A stretch of DNA of 64,000 bases from Pseudomonas veronii (GTDB taxonomy: Bacteria; Pseudomonadota; Gammaproteobacteria; Pseudomonadales; Pseudomonadaceae): NCBI RefSeq assembly GCF_001439695.1, contig NZ_JYLL01000003.1, positions 248,001 to 312,000 on the forward strand, read 5' to 3'. The translations under genes and the position numbers were made by a program. This document shows, piece by piece, positions 55,381 to 64,000 of the stretch; position 1 is the first letter of the stretch, and the number at the start of each line of letters is the position of its first letter. The notes under the pieces are model-generated. The model was not told the DNA's origin. It did no database searches and worked only from the letters and a program-made list of their open reading frames with translations.

Positions 55381-58221
55381 ATGACCCGCACCCATGAGAT
55401 CCGCCCCGACCTGGATGAAGGCATCGACCGCAAGGTGCTGGCCCAACTGCGCGCGCGGTTCATGGCGCTTAACGCAGGGCGCATGGCCCGGGCCGTCGAA
55501 GGGCTGACGCCACGCCAGCAAAGCGTATTGACCCTGCTGCCGCTGTTTTTCCACGTCAATCACCCGCTGTTGCCCGGTTACGTGTCGGGCAGCACCCCGG
55601 CCGGGCTGTCGAATTTCGAACCCGACGCGCAGGCCCTGAGCGAAGCCCAGCGCCTGACCCGTTCGTTCTCCTACAAACCACGCCACGGCAACCCGCCGCA
55701 GCCGATCCATGGGCTGTTCCTGATGGGCAGCCTCGGCACATTGGCCCAAGCCGACCAGAGCGACATGGACGTGTGGGTATGCCACGCCCCCGACCTGAGC
55801 GACAACGAACTGGTCGAGCTGCGCAAGAAATGCCAGTTACTGGAAGCCTGGGCCCAGAGCATGGGCGCCGAGGCGCACTTCTTCCTGATCGAGCCGAGCC
55901 GGTTTGTCTTGGGCGAACGCGACACGCAACTGAGCTCCGACGACTGCGGCACCACCCAGCATTATCTGTTGCTGGATGAGTTCTATCGCACCGCCATCTG
56001 GCTCGCCGGCCGCACACCGATCTGGTGGCTGGTGCCGGTGTATGAAGAAGTGCGCTACGCCGAGTTCACCCACACGCTGATTTCCAAACGCTTTATCCGT
56101 GCCGATGAAACCCTCGACCTCGGCCACCTGGCGCGCATCCCGCCCGGCGAATTCATTGGCGCCGGGCTGTGGCAATTGTTCAAGGGCATCGAATCGCCCT
56201 ACAAGTCGCTGCTCAAGCTGCTGCTGACCGAGGTCTACGCCAGCGAGCACCCGAACGTGCAGTGCCTGAGCCTGCGCTTCAAACGGGCGGTGTTCGCCAA
56301 CCGGATGGACCTGGACGAGCTGGACCCTTACGTCGTGGTCTACCGGCGCATCGAGGAATACCTCAACGCGCGCAACGAGCCGGAACGCCTGGAACTGGTA
56401 CGGCGCGCGCTGTACTTGAAGGTCAACCGCAAGCTCAGCGCCGGCCAGCGCACCGTCGGTTGGCAGCGCCTGTTGCTGGAACGCCTGGCCCATGAATGGG
56501 GTTGGGACCAGCGTCAACTGGCGCTGCTCGACAGCCGCAGCCAATGGAAAGTACGCCAGGTCGCCTCCGAGCGCCGCGCCCTGGTCAATGAGCTGAACTA
56601 CAGCTATCGCTTTCTGACCCAGTTCGCCCGCACCGAACAAACCGTCAGCCTGATCAACAAGCGCGACCTCAATGTGCTTGGCCGTCGCTTGTACGCGGCG
56701 TTTGAACGCAAGGCCGGCAAGGTCGAATTCATCAACCCCGGCATCGCCCCGGACCTGGCCGAAGACACCCTGACCCTGGTGCAATCGGCCAACCGCAAGG
56801 AACCGGGCCAGCATCATTGGGGCCTGTACAACGGCAACCTCACCGCCCTGGAATCGGAGCACTTCGCGCCGATCAAGCGCAGCCGCGACCTGCTGGAAAT
56901 GCTCACCTGGTGCCACCGCAACGGCGTGATCGACAGCAGCACGCGCCTGGCGCTGCACCCAGGCGTCAGCGACATGACCGAATTCGAACTGTTCAACCTG
57001 CTGGGCAGCCTGCAACAGACCATCGCCCTGCCCCTGGCCAGCGTCGATGAAGAGCGCCTGCTGCGCTCGGCGGTGCCGGAAGAAGTGCTGTTGCTGATCA
57101 ACGTCGGCGTCGACCCGCTCAAGCACCATCGCGACCTGAACATCCTGATGACCACCGAGCGCACCGACTCCCTGAGTTACGCCGGCGTGCGCGAAAACCT
57201 GGTGCTGACCCTCGACCAGGTCACGCTCAACAGCTGGAACGAGGTGATGGTCAGCCGCTACGACGGTCCCCATGCCCTGCTCGACTGTCTGCGCGACTAC
57301 CTCAACCAGTTGCCGTCGGACCACCTGCCACGCCTGCGGGTGCGCTGCTTCTGCCACAACCGCGCACAGTTCATTGCCCAGCGCGTGGAAGAAATCTTCG
57401 ACACCGCGCAGAACCTGCTGCTGGGCCAGGGCAACCATCGCTACTTGCTGCAGGTGCAGCAGCACTATCACGTGATGGAGCTGATGCCCGGCCAGGCCAC
57501 CCACGTCTCACTGGCGACCCAGGACGCGCTGATCGCCTACCTCAGCGAAGAACTGGCCAGCTACAGCCCGTTGCACTTGGACGCCATGGCCCTGGAAGAC
57601 CACGACCTGGCGCTGCTGCTGCCGATGGGCATGGCCGAATGCGTGCAGGTGTTTTACCGGGTCAACGAAGGCTTCGCCGAGCTGTATGTGCTGGATGAGT
57701 TCAACGCGCTCTGGCAGCAACGCTTGCCGTTCCATGATGAACAGAGCCTGCTGGCGCCGTTGCAGCGTTTTCTGCAGTCGATCATCTATCGCCGGGACGC
57801 GCTGTCGCCCCTGGACCCGCAAGAACCGCTGGGCGCGGTGCAAACCTTGTATTACCAACTGTTGCCGTCGGGCAGCAATCGCGCACGCGGTATCGAGCCT
57901 CGGCCGGCCCCGCAAAACCCGGCCAACAAGCCGTTTTATGACGTGCAGGCGATTATCGGCAAGGCGGCGCCGGGCCAGGTGGGGATCACCCTGTACTGCA
58001 ATCAGCGGGAGTTTTCCGAACTGGAGTTTGGCGACCAGCTGTTTGCAGTGGTCGCCCGGGAGATCGTCGGGCAGCGCCGCGAAACCGAGCGCTACCGCTG
58101 CTATATCACTGATCTGGATCTCTCGGGCCTGCTCGGCGACGTACAAAGCCCGAGCAATCTGTACCTGCGTTACAAGGCCGAGCTGGAACAGGCGCTCAAT
58201 GACGCGCTGAAGCAGATTTAA
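55381..58221 (+). CDS. cyaA: Class I adenylate cyclase
   Basis: 946 aa from ATG 55381 (MTRTHEIRPDLDEGIDRKVL); a TTG at 55360 is in frame upstream. N-terminal catalytic nucleotidyltransferase-like domain with LFLMGSLGTLAQADQSDMDVWVC (about residues 115-137; the Gly-Ser and paired Asp of class I cyclases) and LIEPSRFVLG; C-terminal regulatory half. E. coli CyaA is about 850 aa. Makes cAMP for the CRP homologue Vfr/Crp. Its end overlaps rnk by 4 bp. Confidence 0.96.
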   Translation: MTRTHEIRPDLDEGIDRKVLAQLRARFMALNAGRMARAVEGLTPRQQSVLTLLPLFFHVNHPLLPGYVSGSTPAGLSNFEPDAQALSEAQRLTRSFSYKPRHGNPPQPIHGLFLMGSLGTLAQADQSDMDVWVCHAPDLSDNELVELRKKCQLLEAWAQSMGAEAHFFLIEPSRFVLGERDTQLSSDDCGTTQHYLLLDEFYRTAIWLAGRTPIWWLVPVYEEVRYAEFTHTLISKRFIRADETLDLGHLARIPPGEFIGAGLWQLFKGIESPYKSLLKLLLTEVYASEHPNVQCLSLRFKRAVFANRMDLDELDPYVVVYRRIEEYLNARNEPERLELVRRALYLKVNRKLSAGQRTVGWQRLLLERLAHEWGWDQRQLALLDSRSQWKVRQVASERRALVNELNYSYRFLTQFARTEQTVSLINKRDLNVLGRRLYAAFERKAGKVEFINPGIAPDLAEDTLTLVQSANRKEPGQHHWGLYNGNLTALESEHFAPIKRSRDLLEMLTWCHRNGVIDSSTRLALHPGVSDMTEFELFNLLGSLQQTIALPLASVDEERLLRSAVPEEVLLLINVGVDPLKHHRDLNILMTTERTDSLSYAGVRENLVLTLDQVTLNSWNEVMVSRYDGPHALLDCLRDYLNQLPSDHLPRLRVRCFCHNRAQFIAQRVEEIFDTAQNLLLGQGNHRYLLQVQQHYHVMELMPGQATHVSLATQDALIAYLSEELASYSPLHLDAMALEDHDLALLLPMGMAECVQVFYRVNEGFAELYVLDEFNALWQQRLPFHDEQSLLAPLQRFLQSIIYRRDALSPLDPQEPLGAVQTLYYQLLPSGSNRARGIEPRPAPQNPANKPFYDVQAIIGKAAPGQVGITLYCNQREFSELEFGDQLFAVVAREIVGQRRETERYRCYITDLDLSGLLGDVQSPSNLYLRYKAELEQALNDALKQI

Positions 58222-58628
58222 AGCGAAAAGGCGCCGCCGTCTTTGGGCTGGCCTTCAACACTGAGCAGTTCGAGCTTGAGGGTCTTGCCGCCGGGTGCTG
58301 GCCAGTCGATGTGCTGGCCCACTTTCAGGCCGAGCAACGCGCTGCCCACCGGCGCCAGGATCGAAATCTTGCCCGCGTCGGCATTCGCATCCTTGGGGTA
58401 AACCAGGGTCAGGTGATAGTCCTTGCCGCTGCCTTGCTCGCGGCAATGCACGCTGGAGTTCATGGTCACGACGCTTGCAGGCACTTCATCGTGGCCAACC
58501 ACTTCTTCGGCGCGGTCGAGTTCGTGCTGCAGGGCTTCTACACCTGGCGAATTCTCGCCGACACGGTCGATCAGTTGCTCAAGACGCTGCACGTCGAGAC
58601 GGGTAAGAATGATGGAAGGTGCGGTCAT
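58218..58628 (-). CDS. rnk: Regulator of nucleoside diphosphate kinase Rnk
   Basis: 136 aa. N-terminal helical hairpin (TRLDVQRLEQLIDRVGENSPGVEALQHELDRAEEV) and a GreA/GreB C-terminal-type domain (VYPKDANADAGKISILAPVGSALLGLKVGQHIDWPAPGG). Binds RNA polymerase without the long Gre coiled coil, so no transcript cleavage is expected. Influences Ndk and alginate in P. aeruginosa. Confidence 0.95.
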   Translation of the reverse strand: MTAPSIILTRLDVQRLEQLIDRVGENSPGVEALQHELDRAEEVVGHDEVPASVVTMNSSVHCREQGSGKDYHLTLVYPKDANADAGKISILAPVGSALLGLKVGQHIDWPAPGGKTLKLELLSVEGQPKDGGAFSL

Positions 58629-58655
58629 GATTCAGGCAGACTCCTTTTTTCTGCA

Positions 58656-58691
58656 CAAAAAAGCAAAACCCCGCCAGGAAAAGGCGGGGTT
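58656..58691 (-). terminator. Terminator of the cyaY-DUF1289 transcript
   Basis: AACCCCGCC (58667-58675) and GGCGGGGTT (58683-58691) form a 9-bp stem; on the minus strand it is followed by TTTTGCTTTTTT. It lies between the DUF1289 gene and rnk and separates the two minus-strand units. Confidence 0.88.
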
Positions 58692-58759
58692 CTCACGGAC
58701 CTCGATGAGTTGAGGTGTACCCGGACACTACCACAGCACCGCAAATAAACAAGACGGGC

Positions 58760-58981
58760 TCAAGGCCCGACTTTGCGCCGCTCGGCCTGGGCCACGATCA
58801 CGCGTCGCCGCTGATCATCGGCGGAGCGCCATTCACGGATGTCTTCCACATGGCGAAAGCAGCCAAGGCAGACTTTTGCCTCGTCCAGCCGACACAAACT
58901 GATACAAGGTGATGGCACCGCCGGGCTGACATTACTGAACAACGGCTTGGGCGGACGCACGATTGCAGGCTGGCTCACCAT
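58760..58981 (-). CDS. DUF1289 domain protein with four cysteines
   Basis: 73 aa from ATG 58981, overlapping the cyaY stop by one base (TGATG). Core SPCISLCRLDEAKVCLGCFRHVEDIREW has the DUF1289 spacing of four cysteines (C-x3-C and C-x2-C), suggesting a small metal or Fe-S site. Translational coupling to cyaY (frataxin) fits a link to iron or Fe-S chemistry, which is inference. Confidence 0.9.
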   Translation of the reverse strand: MVSQPAIVRPPKPLFSNVSPAVPSPCISLCRLDEAKVCLGCFRHVEDIREWRSADDQRRRVIVAQAERRKVGP

Positions 58982-59328
58982 CAATTCTCGTCGGGGTTCA
59001 GCTCATCGAAGCCGAGCTCGACGCCGGCTTGTTCCTGAACCAGCCGCGCGAGCATTTCGCTGAGCAGCTCATCGCTGGTATCGCACTGCCAATTGCGGTC
59101 TTCTTCGTTGTAATCGAAGTGAAAACCACCGGAACGTGCCGCCAGCCACAGTTGGCGCAGCGGTTCCTGGCGACTGAAGATCAGTTGAGTGCCGTTCTCG
59201 AACTTGACGGTCAGCACCCCGGCCGAGCTTTCCAGGTCCACATCCAGGCCGCTGTCGTCGAAAATATCTTCCAGCGCGTTCTGGGTCGAATCCACCAGGT
59301 CGTGAAAACGGGCTTCGGTCAAACTCAT
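58981..59328 (-). CDS. cyaY: CyaY, bacterial frataxin
   Basis: 115 aa, E. coli 106. Binds iron and IscS and slows Fe-S cluster assembly when iron is short. Acidic first helix (MSLTEARFHDLVDSTQNALEDIFDD), beta-sheet with GVLTVKFENGTQLIFSRQEPLRQLWLAARSGGFHF (family core with the conserved Asn-Gln-x-Trp-like positions), and C-terminal helix. It lies next to cyaA, as in E. coli, hence the gene name. Confidence 0.95.
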   Translation of the reverse strand: MSLTEARFHDLVDSTQNALEDIFDDSGLDVDLESSAGVLTVKFENGTQLIFSRQEPLRQLWLAARSGGFHFDYNEEDRNWQCDTSDELLSEMLARLVQEQAGVELGFDELNPDEN

Positions 59329-59503
59329 TGCGGCAACCTCAAAAGTGTCTGGTTTTGCTCAAGCGCCGCACGATACGGACGCGCTCCGCCGATTGCAAAG
59401 GATACCGAGTTCATTACCGATGGCGGTAAGAAATATCCCTGACTAGCGTAGCCAGCTTCGCAGTTATGTCGGCAAACCCCCGCCGGACGGGTATTCCGGC
59501 GCA

Positions 59504-59532
59504 TAGGCAAGCTGGCGGGTGGTCGGTATACT
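59504..59532 (+). promoter_or_regulatory. Promoter of the lptM-lysA-dapF operon
   Basis: -10 TATACT at 59527-59532 and a -35-like TAGGCA at 59504-59509, with 17 bp between; 34 bp upstream of the lptM start. Confidence 0.6.
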
Positions 59533-59566
59533 CGGGCGCAATTAATGCATATTCAAGGATTTCGCC

Positions 59567-59734
59567 ATGAAGCGCCTGATCTCTTCCCTTGCTGCGCTCG
59601 TCGCGGTCGCTTGCCTCGTTAGTGCCTGTGGTCAAAAAGGCCCGCTGTATCTGCCCGATGACAGCAAAGACCCGAATGAACAGGCGCAATCGTCGCAAAA
59701 GCCTGCCAAAGCGCATAAGCACGACACTTACTAA
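59567..59734 (+). CDS. lptM: LptM (LppL/YifL) small lipoprotein
   Basis: 55 aa. Lipoprotein signal with lipobox LVSAC (Cys21), then the highly conserved [12 protein letters not shown] of LptM and a charged tail. In E. coli LptM helps LptD form the right disulfides in LPS export; P. aeruginosa LppL is in the same place before lysA. Separated from lysA by 9 bp. Confidence 0.95.
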   Translation: MKRLISSLAALVAVACLVSACGQKGPLYLPDDSKDPNEQAQSSQKPAKAHKHDTY

Positions 59735-59743
59735 GGGAACCCC

Positions 59744-60991
59744 ATGGACGCTTTTAACTACCGGAACGGCGAGCTGTTCGCGGAAGGCGTGGCGCTGTCC
59801 GCAATTGCCGAGCGCTTTGGCACCCCGACCTATGTGTACTCGCGCGCGCATATCGAAGCCCAATATCGCTCTTTCACCGACCCGTTGAACGGCGTGCCGC
59901 ACCTGGTGTGCTACGCGGTCAAGGCCAACTCCAACCTGGGCGTGCTCAATGTCCTGGCGCGTCTGGGCGCCGGTTTCGACATCGTCTCCCGCGGCGAGCT
60001 GGAACGTGTCCTGGCGGCTGGCGGCCAGGCTGACAAGATCGTCTTCTCCGGCGTCGGCAAGAGCCGCGAAGACATGCGCCGTGCCCTGGAAGTCGGCGTG
60101 CATTGCTTCAACGTCGAATCCACCGACGAGCTGGAGCGCCTGCAAGTGGTCGCCGCCGAGATGGGCGTTCGCGCGCCGATTTCCCTGCGCGTCAACCCGG
60201 ACGTCGACGCTGGCACCCACCCGTACATTTCCACCGGTCTGAAAGAGAACAAGTTCGGCATCGCCATTGCCGACGCCGAGGACGTGTACATCCGCGCCGC
60301 CCAATTGCCGAACCTGGAAGTGCTGGGTGTCGACTGCCATATCGGCTCGCAACTGACCACCCTGCCGCCGTTCCTGGATGCCCTCGACCGTCTGCTGGCG
60401 CTGACCGACCGCCTCGGCGAGTGCGGCATCTACCTGCAGCACATCGACCTCGGTGGCGGCGTGGGCGTGCAGTATCGCGATGAAGAGCCGCCGCTGATCG
60501 GCGACTACATCAAGGCCGTGCGCGAACGCCTGGAAGGCCGCGACCTGACGCTGATGTTCGAGCCGGGCCGCTACATCGTCGCCAATGCCGGCGTGCTGCT
60601 GACCCAGGTCGAGTACCTCAAGCACACCGAATACAAGGATTTCGCCATCGTCGATGCGGCGATGAACGACCTGATCCGCCCGGCGCTGTACCAGGCCTGG
60701 ATGAATGTCACCGCCGTAACGCCTCGCGACAGCGCAGCGCGCGCCTATGACGTCGTCGGCCCGATCTGCGAAACCGGCGACTTCCTGGCCAAGGATCGTC
60801 AGTTGGCCCTGGAAGAAGGCGACCTGCTGGCCATTCATTCGGCCGGTGCCTACGGGTTTGTCATGAGTTCCAACTACAACACCCGCGGGCGTGCCGCCGA
60901 GGTGCTGGTGGACGGTGATCAAGCGTTTGAAGTGCGTCGCCGCGAGACGGTAGCCGAGTTGTATGCTGGCGAAAGCCTGCTGCCGGAGTAA
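59744..60991 (+). CDS. lysA: Diaminopimelate decarboxylase
   Basis: 415 aa PLP enzyme, meso-DAP to lysine. Starts MDAFNYRNGELFAEGVALSAIAERFGTPTYVYS; Schiff-base Lys60 (CYAVKANSNLG), HIGSQL, GGGVGV, EPGRYIVANAG and the cross-subunit CETGDFLA (Cys). Sits between lptM and dapF, putting the last two steps around the DAP branch in one operon. Confidence 0.98.
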   Translation: MDAFNYRNGELFAEGVALSAIAERFGTPTYVYSRAHIEAQYRSFTDPLNGVPHLVCYAVKANSNLGVLNVLARLGAGFDIVSRGELERVLAAGGQADKIVFSGVGKSREDMRRALEVGVHCFNVESTDELERLQVVAAEMGVRAPISLRVNPDVDAGTHPYISTGLKENKFGIAIADAEDVYIRAAQLPNLEVLGVDCHIGSQLTTLPPFLDALDRLLALTDRLGECGIYLQHIDLGGGVGVQYRDEEPPLIGDYIKAVRERLEGRDLTLMFEPGRYIVANAGVLLTQVEYLKHTEYKDFAIVDAAMNDLIRPALYQAWMNVTAVTPRDSAARAYDVVGPICETGDFLAKDRQLALEEGDLLAIHSAGAYGFVMSSNYNTRGRAAEVLVDGDQAFEVRRRETVAELYAGESLLPE

Positions 60992-60994
60992 GCC

Positions 60995-61825
60995 ATGCTG
61001 CTGCGTTTTACCAAGATGCACGGGCTGGGCAATGACTTCATGGTCCTTGACCTGGTCAGCCAGCACGCGCACATCCTGCCCAAGCACGCCAAACAGTGGG
61101 GCGACCGTCATACCGGCATCGGCTTCGACCAGTTGCTGATCGTTGAGGCGCCGAGCAACCCGGAGGTGGATTTCCGTTACCGGATCTTCAACTCCGACGG
61201 TTCCGAAGTGGAACAGTGCGGCAACGGTGCGCGCTGCTTCGCCCGCTTTGTGCTGGACAAGCGCCTGACCGCCAAGCGGCAGATTCGTGTCGAGACCAAG
61301 AGCGGCGTGATCGAGCTGGATGTCCGCAGCGACGGCCAGATCAGCGTCAACATGGGCGCGCCACGTCTGGTGCCGACGGATATTCCGTTCCAGGCCACCG
61401 AGCAGGCCACCCACTACACCGTCGATGTCGACGGCCAGGCTGTCGAACTGGCGGCGGTGTCCATGGGCAACCCCCATGCGGTGCTGCGGGTCGACGACAT
61501 CAATAATGCGCCGGTGCACGAGCTGGGGCCGAAGATCGAACATCACCCGCGCTTTCCGGCACGGGTCAATGTGGGCTTCCTGCAGGTGATCGACCGCTCC
61601 CGCGCGCAATTGCGCGTATGGGAACGCGGCGCCGGCGAAACCCAGGCCTGCGGCACCGGTGCTTGCGCCGCTGCCGTGGCCGCGATCAGCCAGGGGTGGA
61701 TGGATTCGCCGCTGCTGATCGACCTGCCCGGCGGACGTTTGTCCATCGAATGGGCAGGCCCCGGCCACCCGGTGATGATGACCGGGCCGGCCACGCGCGT
61801 ATACGAAGGACAGGTCCGTCTATGA
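60995..61825 (+). CDS. dapF: Diaminopimelate epimerase
   Basis: 276 aa. Interconverts LL- and meso-DAP. Catalytic cysteines Cys75 (EQCGNGARC) and Cys219 (QACGTGACA) are both present; N-terminus [17 protein letters not shown]. 3 bp after lysA. Confidence 0.98.
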   Translation: MLLRFTKMHGLGNDFMVLDLVSQHAHILPKHAKQWGDRHTGIGFDQLLIVEAPSNPEVDFRYRIFNSDGSEVEQCGNGARCFARFVLDKRLTAKRQIRVETKSGVIELDVRSDGQISVNMGAPRLVPTDIPFQATEQATHYTVDVDGQAVELAAVSMGNPHAVLRVDDINNAPVHELGPKIEHHPRFPARVNVGFLQVIDRSRAQLRVWERGAGETQACGTGACAAAVAAISQGWMDSPLLIDLPGGRLSIEWAGPGHPVMMTGPATRVYEGQVRL

Positions 61826-61838
61826 GTGAGCCAAGCAA

Positions 61839-62555
61839 ATGACCGATAAGCCTCAAGTACCCGCACAAGCATCCCCGAGCGAAAGTCTGGAGGCCGCTGC
61901 CGTCGCGGCGTACCTTGAGGCTAACCCGGACTTCTTCGTCGAACACGAAGAACTGCTGCCGGCCCTGCGCATCCCCCACCAGCGTGGCGACACCGTGTCG
62001 CTGGTGGAGCGGCAGATGAAGATCCTGCGCGAGCGCAACATCGAAATGCGCCATCGGCTCTCGCACTTGATGGACGTCGCCCGCGATAACGACCGCCTGT
62101 TCGACAAGACCCGTCGCCTGATTCTGACGCTGATGGACGCCACCAGCCTGGAAGAAACGGTGATCGCCGTGGAAGACAGCCTGCGCCAGGACTTCCAGGT
62201 GCCCTTCGTCAGCCTGATCCTGTTCAGCGACAACCCGATGCCGGTCGGGCGCTGGGTCAGCGGCGGCGAAGCGCAAACGGCGATCGGCGGCCTGCTTTCC
62301 GAAGGCAAGACCATCAGCGGCACCTTGCGCGAGCATGAACTGGACTTTTTGTTTGGCGCCGAGCAGCGCAAGCAGATCGGTTCGACCGCCGTGGTCGCCC
62401 TCAGCCATCAAGGCCTGCATGGGGTACTGGCCATCGCCAGCCGTGATCCTGCGCACTACAAAAGTTCGGTGGGCACGTTGTTCCTGACCTACATCGCCGA
62501 AGTGCTGGGCCGCGTATTACCGCGCTTCACCACCGCCCTGCGCGCGGTGCGCTGA
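61839..62555 (+). CDS. DUF484 family protein (YigA-like)
   Basis: 238 aa. N-terminal [32 protein letters not shown], typical of DUF484, a helical linker ([25 protein letters not shown]), and a GAF-like domain (about 100-230). No ligand known. Always found between dapF and xerC in pseudomonads. Its ATG overlaps the stop of a six-codon frame starting at the dapF stop. Confidence 0.93.
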   Translation: MTDKPQVPAQASPSESLEAAAVAAYLEANPDFFVEHEELLPALRIPHQRGDTVSLVERQMKILRERNIEMRHRLSHLMDVARDNDRLFDKTRRLILTLMDATSLEETVIAVEDSLRQDFQVPFVSLILFSDNPMPVGRWVSGGEAQTAIGGLLSEGKTISGTLREHELDFLFGAEQRKQIGSTAVVALSHQGLHGVLAIASRDPAHYKSSVGTLFLTYIAEVLGRVLPRFTTALRAVR

Positions 62556-62557
62556 CC

Positions 62558-63457
62558 ATGGAACGGCAACTGGACGCTTACTGCGCACACCTGCGCAGCG
62601 AGCGTCAGGTGTCGCCCCACACCCTGGAAGCCTACCGGCGGGACTTGAACAAGGTTCTGGCCTACTGCGAAAAGCAGCAGATCCCCAGCTGGAAGGCCTT
62701 GGACATCCAGGGCCTGCGCAGCCTGATCGCGCGCCTGCACCAGCAGGGCCAATCTTCGCGCAGCCTGGCGCGCCTGCTGTCGGCGGTGCGCGGCCTGTAT
62801 CACTACCTCAACCGCGAAGGCCTGTGCGACCACGACCCGGCCAATGGGCTGGCCCCGCCCAAGGGCGAGCGGCGGCTGCCCAAGACCCTCGACACCGACC
62901 GCGCCCTGCAATTGCTCGATGGCGCCGTCGAGGACGACTTCCTGGCCCATCGCGACCAGGCGATCCTGGAGCTGTTCTATTCTTCGGGCCTGCGCCTGTC
63001 GGAACTGACCGGGCTGAACCTCGATCAGCTCGACCTCGCCGACGGCCTGGTGCAAGTGCTCGGCAAAGGCAGCAAGACCCGCGTGCTGCCGGTGGGCAGG
63101 AAGGCCCGGGAAGCGCTGCAACTGTGGCTGCCCCTGCGCGCACTGACCAACCCGGCGGACGACGCCGTATTCGTCAGCCAGCAGGGCCGGCGCCTGGGGC
63201 CGCGGGCGATTCAACTGCGGGTCAAGGCGGCCGGCGAGCGCGAGCTGGGGCAGAACCTGCATCCGCACATGCTGCGGCACTCGTTTGCCAGCCATTTGCT
63301 GGAGTCGTCCCAAGACCTGCGCGCGGTGCAGGAACTGCTCGGCCACTCTGATATCAAGACGACACAGATCTACACCCACCTGGACTTCCAACACCTGGCA
63401 ACGGTGTACGACAGCGCCCATCCACGGGCCAAACGCATCAAGGGCGGCGACTCATGA
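62558..63457 (+). CDS. xerC: Tyrosine recombinase XerC
   Basis: 299 aa. With XerD resolves chromosome dimers at dif. N-terminal SAM-like domain ([26 protein letters not shown]); catalytic residues Arg146 (SSGLRLSEL), Lys170 (GKGSKTR), His237 and Arg240 (HMLRHSF), His263 ([14 protein letters not shown]) and nucleophile Tyr272. 2 bp after the DUF484 gene; housekeeping position, not an integrase. Confidence 0.98.
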   Translation: MERQLDAYCAHLRSERQVSPHTLEAYRRDLNKVLAYCEKQQIPSWKALDIQGLRSLIARLHQQGQSSRSLARLLSAVRGLYHYLNREGLCDHDPANGLAPPKGERRLPKTLDTDRALQLLDGAVEDDFLAHRDQAILELFYSSGLRLSELTGLNLDQLDLADGLVQVLGKGSKTRVLPVGRKAREALQLWLPLRALTNPADDAVFVSQQGRRLGPRAIQLRVKAAGERELGQNLHPHMLRHSFASHLLESSQDLRAVQELLGHSDIKTTQIYTHLDFQHLATVYDSAHPRAKRIKGGDS

Positions 63458-64000
63458 GTATCAAGCTGATCACCTTCGACCTCGACGACACCCTCTGGGA
63501 CAACGTCCCCGTCATCATCAGCGCCGAAGCGTCGATGCGCGAATGGCTGGCCACCCATGCCGCCAAGGTCGGCGAACTGCCCCTGGAACATTTCGCCAGC
63601 CTTCGCCAGCAGGTGCTGGAACGCCATCCCGAACTCAAGCACCGCATCAGCATGCTGCGCCACCGCGTACTGATGCACGCGTTTGAAGAGGCCGGTTATC
63701 CACAACCTGAAGCGACGGAAATGGCCGATGTGTGCTTTGAAGCGTTCATTCATGCGCGCCACCAGCTCACCGTATTCCCCGAAGCCGAGCCGATGCTGCA
63801 AGCGCTGCGCAAACACTTCCTGCTGGGCGTGATCACCAACGGTAACGCTGACGTACAGCGCGTCGGGTTGGCGGACTACTTCCACTTCGCGTTGCGCGCC
63901 GAAGACATCGGCATCGCCAAGCCGGATGCACGGTTGTTTCAGGAAGCGCTGCAACGGGGCGGGGTGGACGCCAGCGCGGCGGTGCATATCGGCGATCATC
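63454..64000 (+). CDS. HAD-superfamily hydrolase, YigB-like (partial)
   Basis: 182 residues visible; runs off the right edge. Starts [17 protein letters not shown] with catalytic Asp9 and Asp11; helical cap; motif [11 protein letters not shown]; motif III Lys in [11 protein letters not shown]; motif IV begins VHIGDH. The start overlaps the xerC stop (ATGA). The equivalent E. coli gene yigB dephosphorylates FMN. Confidence 0.93.
   Translation, partial: MSIKLITFDLDDTLWDNVPVIISAEASMREWLATHAAKVGELPLEHFASLRQQVLERHPELKHRISMLRHRVLMHAFEEAGYPQPEATEMADVCFEAFIHARHQLTVFPEAEPMLQALRKHFLLGVITNGNADVQRVGLADYFHFALRAEDIGIAKPDARLFQEALQRGGVDASAAVHIGDH

Noticed and set aside
59414..61768. Open frame of 784 codons on the minus strand opposite lysA and dapF
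   Set aside because: Shadow of highly conserved plus-strand genes in GC-rich DNA; low-complexity His/Gln/Ala/Val-rich product, no ribosome site, no family.
62558..63457. Tyrosine recombinase as sign of a mobile element
   Set aside because: Conserved dapF-DUF484-xerC-HAD order shows it is housekeeping XerC.

Overview
The window is a contiguous, high-GC chromosomal segment of a fluorescent Pseudomonas (P. fluorescens group is the best guess). This rests on gene order (ygfB-pepP-ubiH-ubiI next to zapA, 6S RNA and ygfA; rho-trxA; ppx/ppk-hemB; algP/algQ/algR with the hem genes; argH; cyaA-rnk-cyaY-lptM-lysA-dapF-xerC), on Pseudomonas-specific proteins (AlgP, AlgQ/Rsd, AlgR) and on several REP/REPIN palindromes of the P. 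fluorescens type. No phage, IS element, CRISPR array, tRNA or rRNA was seen. Most of the window is conserved core genome.

Layout. 1-5.9 kb: ubiquinone hydroxylases (ubiI partial, ubiH), pepP and ygfB on the minus strand; divergently a small coiled-coil protein, zapA, 6S RNA and 5-formyl-THF cyclo-ligase; then a 49-aa membrane microprotein and an EVE protein. 6.0-10.8 kb: a HlyD / RbbA-like / ABC-2 permease export operon behind an Anr-like box. 10.9-20.4 kb: FliL-like protein, quinone oxidoreductase, ChaC-like protein, a small outer-membrane protein, a ferredoxin reductase coupled to ubiD, an acyltransferase, rho and trxA.

20.5-28.9 kb looks accessory. It holds a GntR/FadR regulator, a polar amino-acid ABC transporter, and a four-gene chaperone-usher fimbrial operon with DUF1120-type pilins, preceded by an AT-rich promoter region. 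In P. aeruginosa PAO1, as I remember it, trxA and ppx are neighbours, so this block was probably gained between them.

29.3-46.6 kb: ppx and ppk (convergent across a large REPIN), hemB, a DedA protein, a fatty-acid hydroxylase-type protein, elbB, yaiI, a cytochrome c-FTR1 iron permease, a LysE exporter, a short MscS-type protein, an ABC-F ATPase, a TIGR02444 protein, algP, an FKBP isomerase, rsd/algQ and dsbB. 46.8-53.7 kb: algR-hemC-hemD-hemX-hemY on the minus strand, with argH divergent. The histidine kinase gene fimS/algZ, which lies between argH and algR in P. aeruginosa, is absent here, and the AlgR receiver domain lacks the usual switch threonine. 53.7-64 kb: a GST, two small hypothetical genes, cyaA, rnk, a DUF1289 gene, cyaY, and the lptM-lysA-dapF-DUF484-xerC-HAD operon running off the end.

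I did not find an obviously new multi-gene system. The best leads are the orphan AlgR with an altered receiver, the fimbrial chaperone without the classical Arg/Lys anchor, Anr-like and CRP/Vfr-like sites not tied to annotated regulons, and a ZapB-like coiled-coil gene coupled to zapA.
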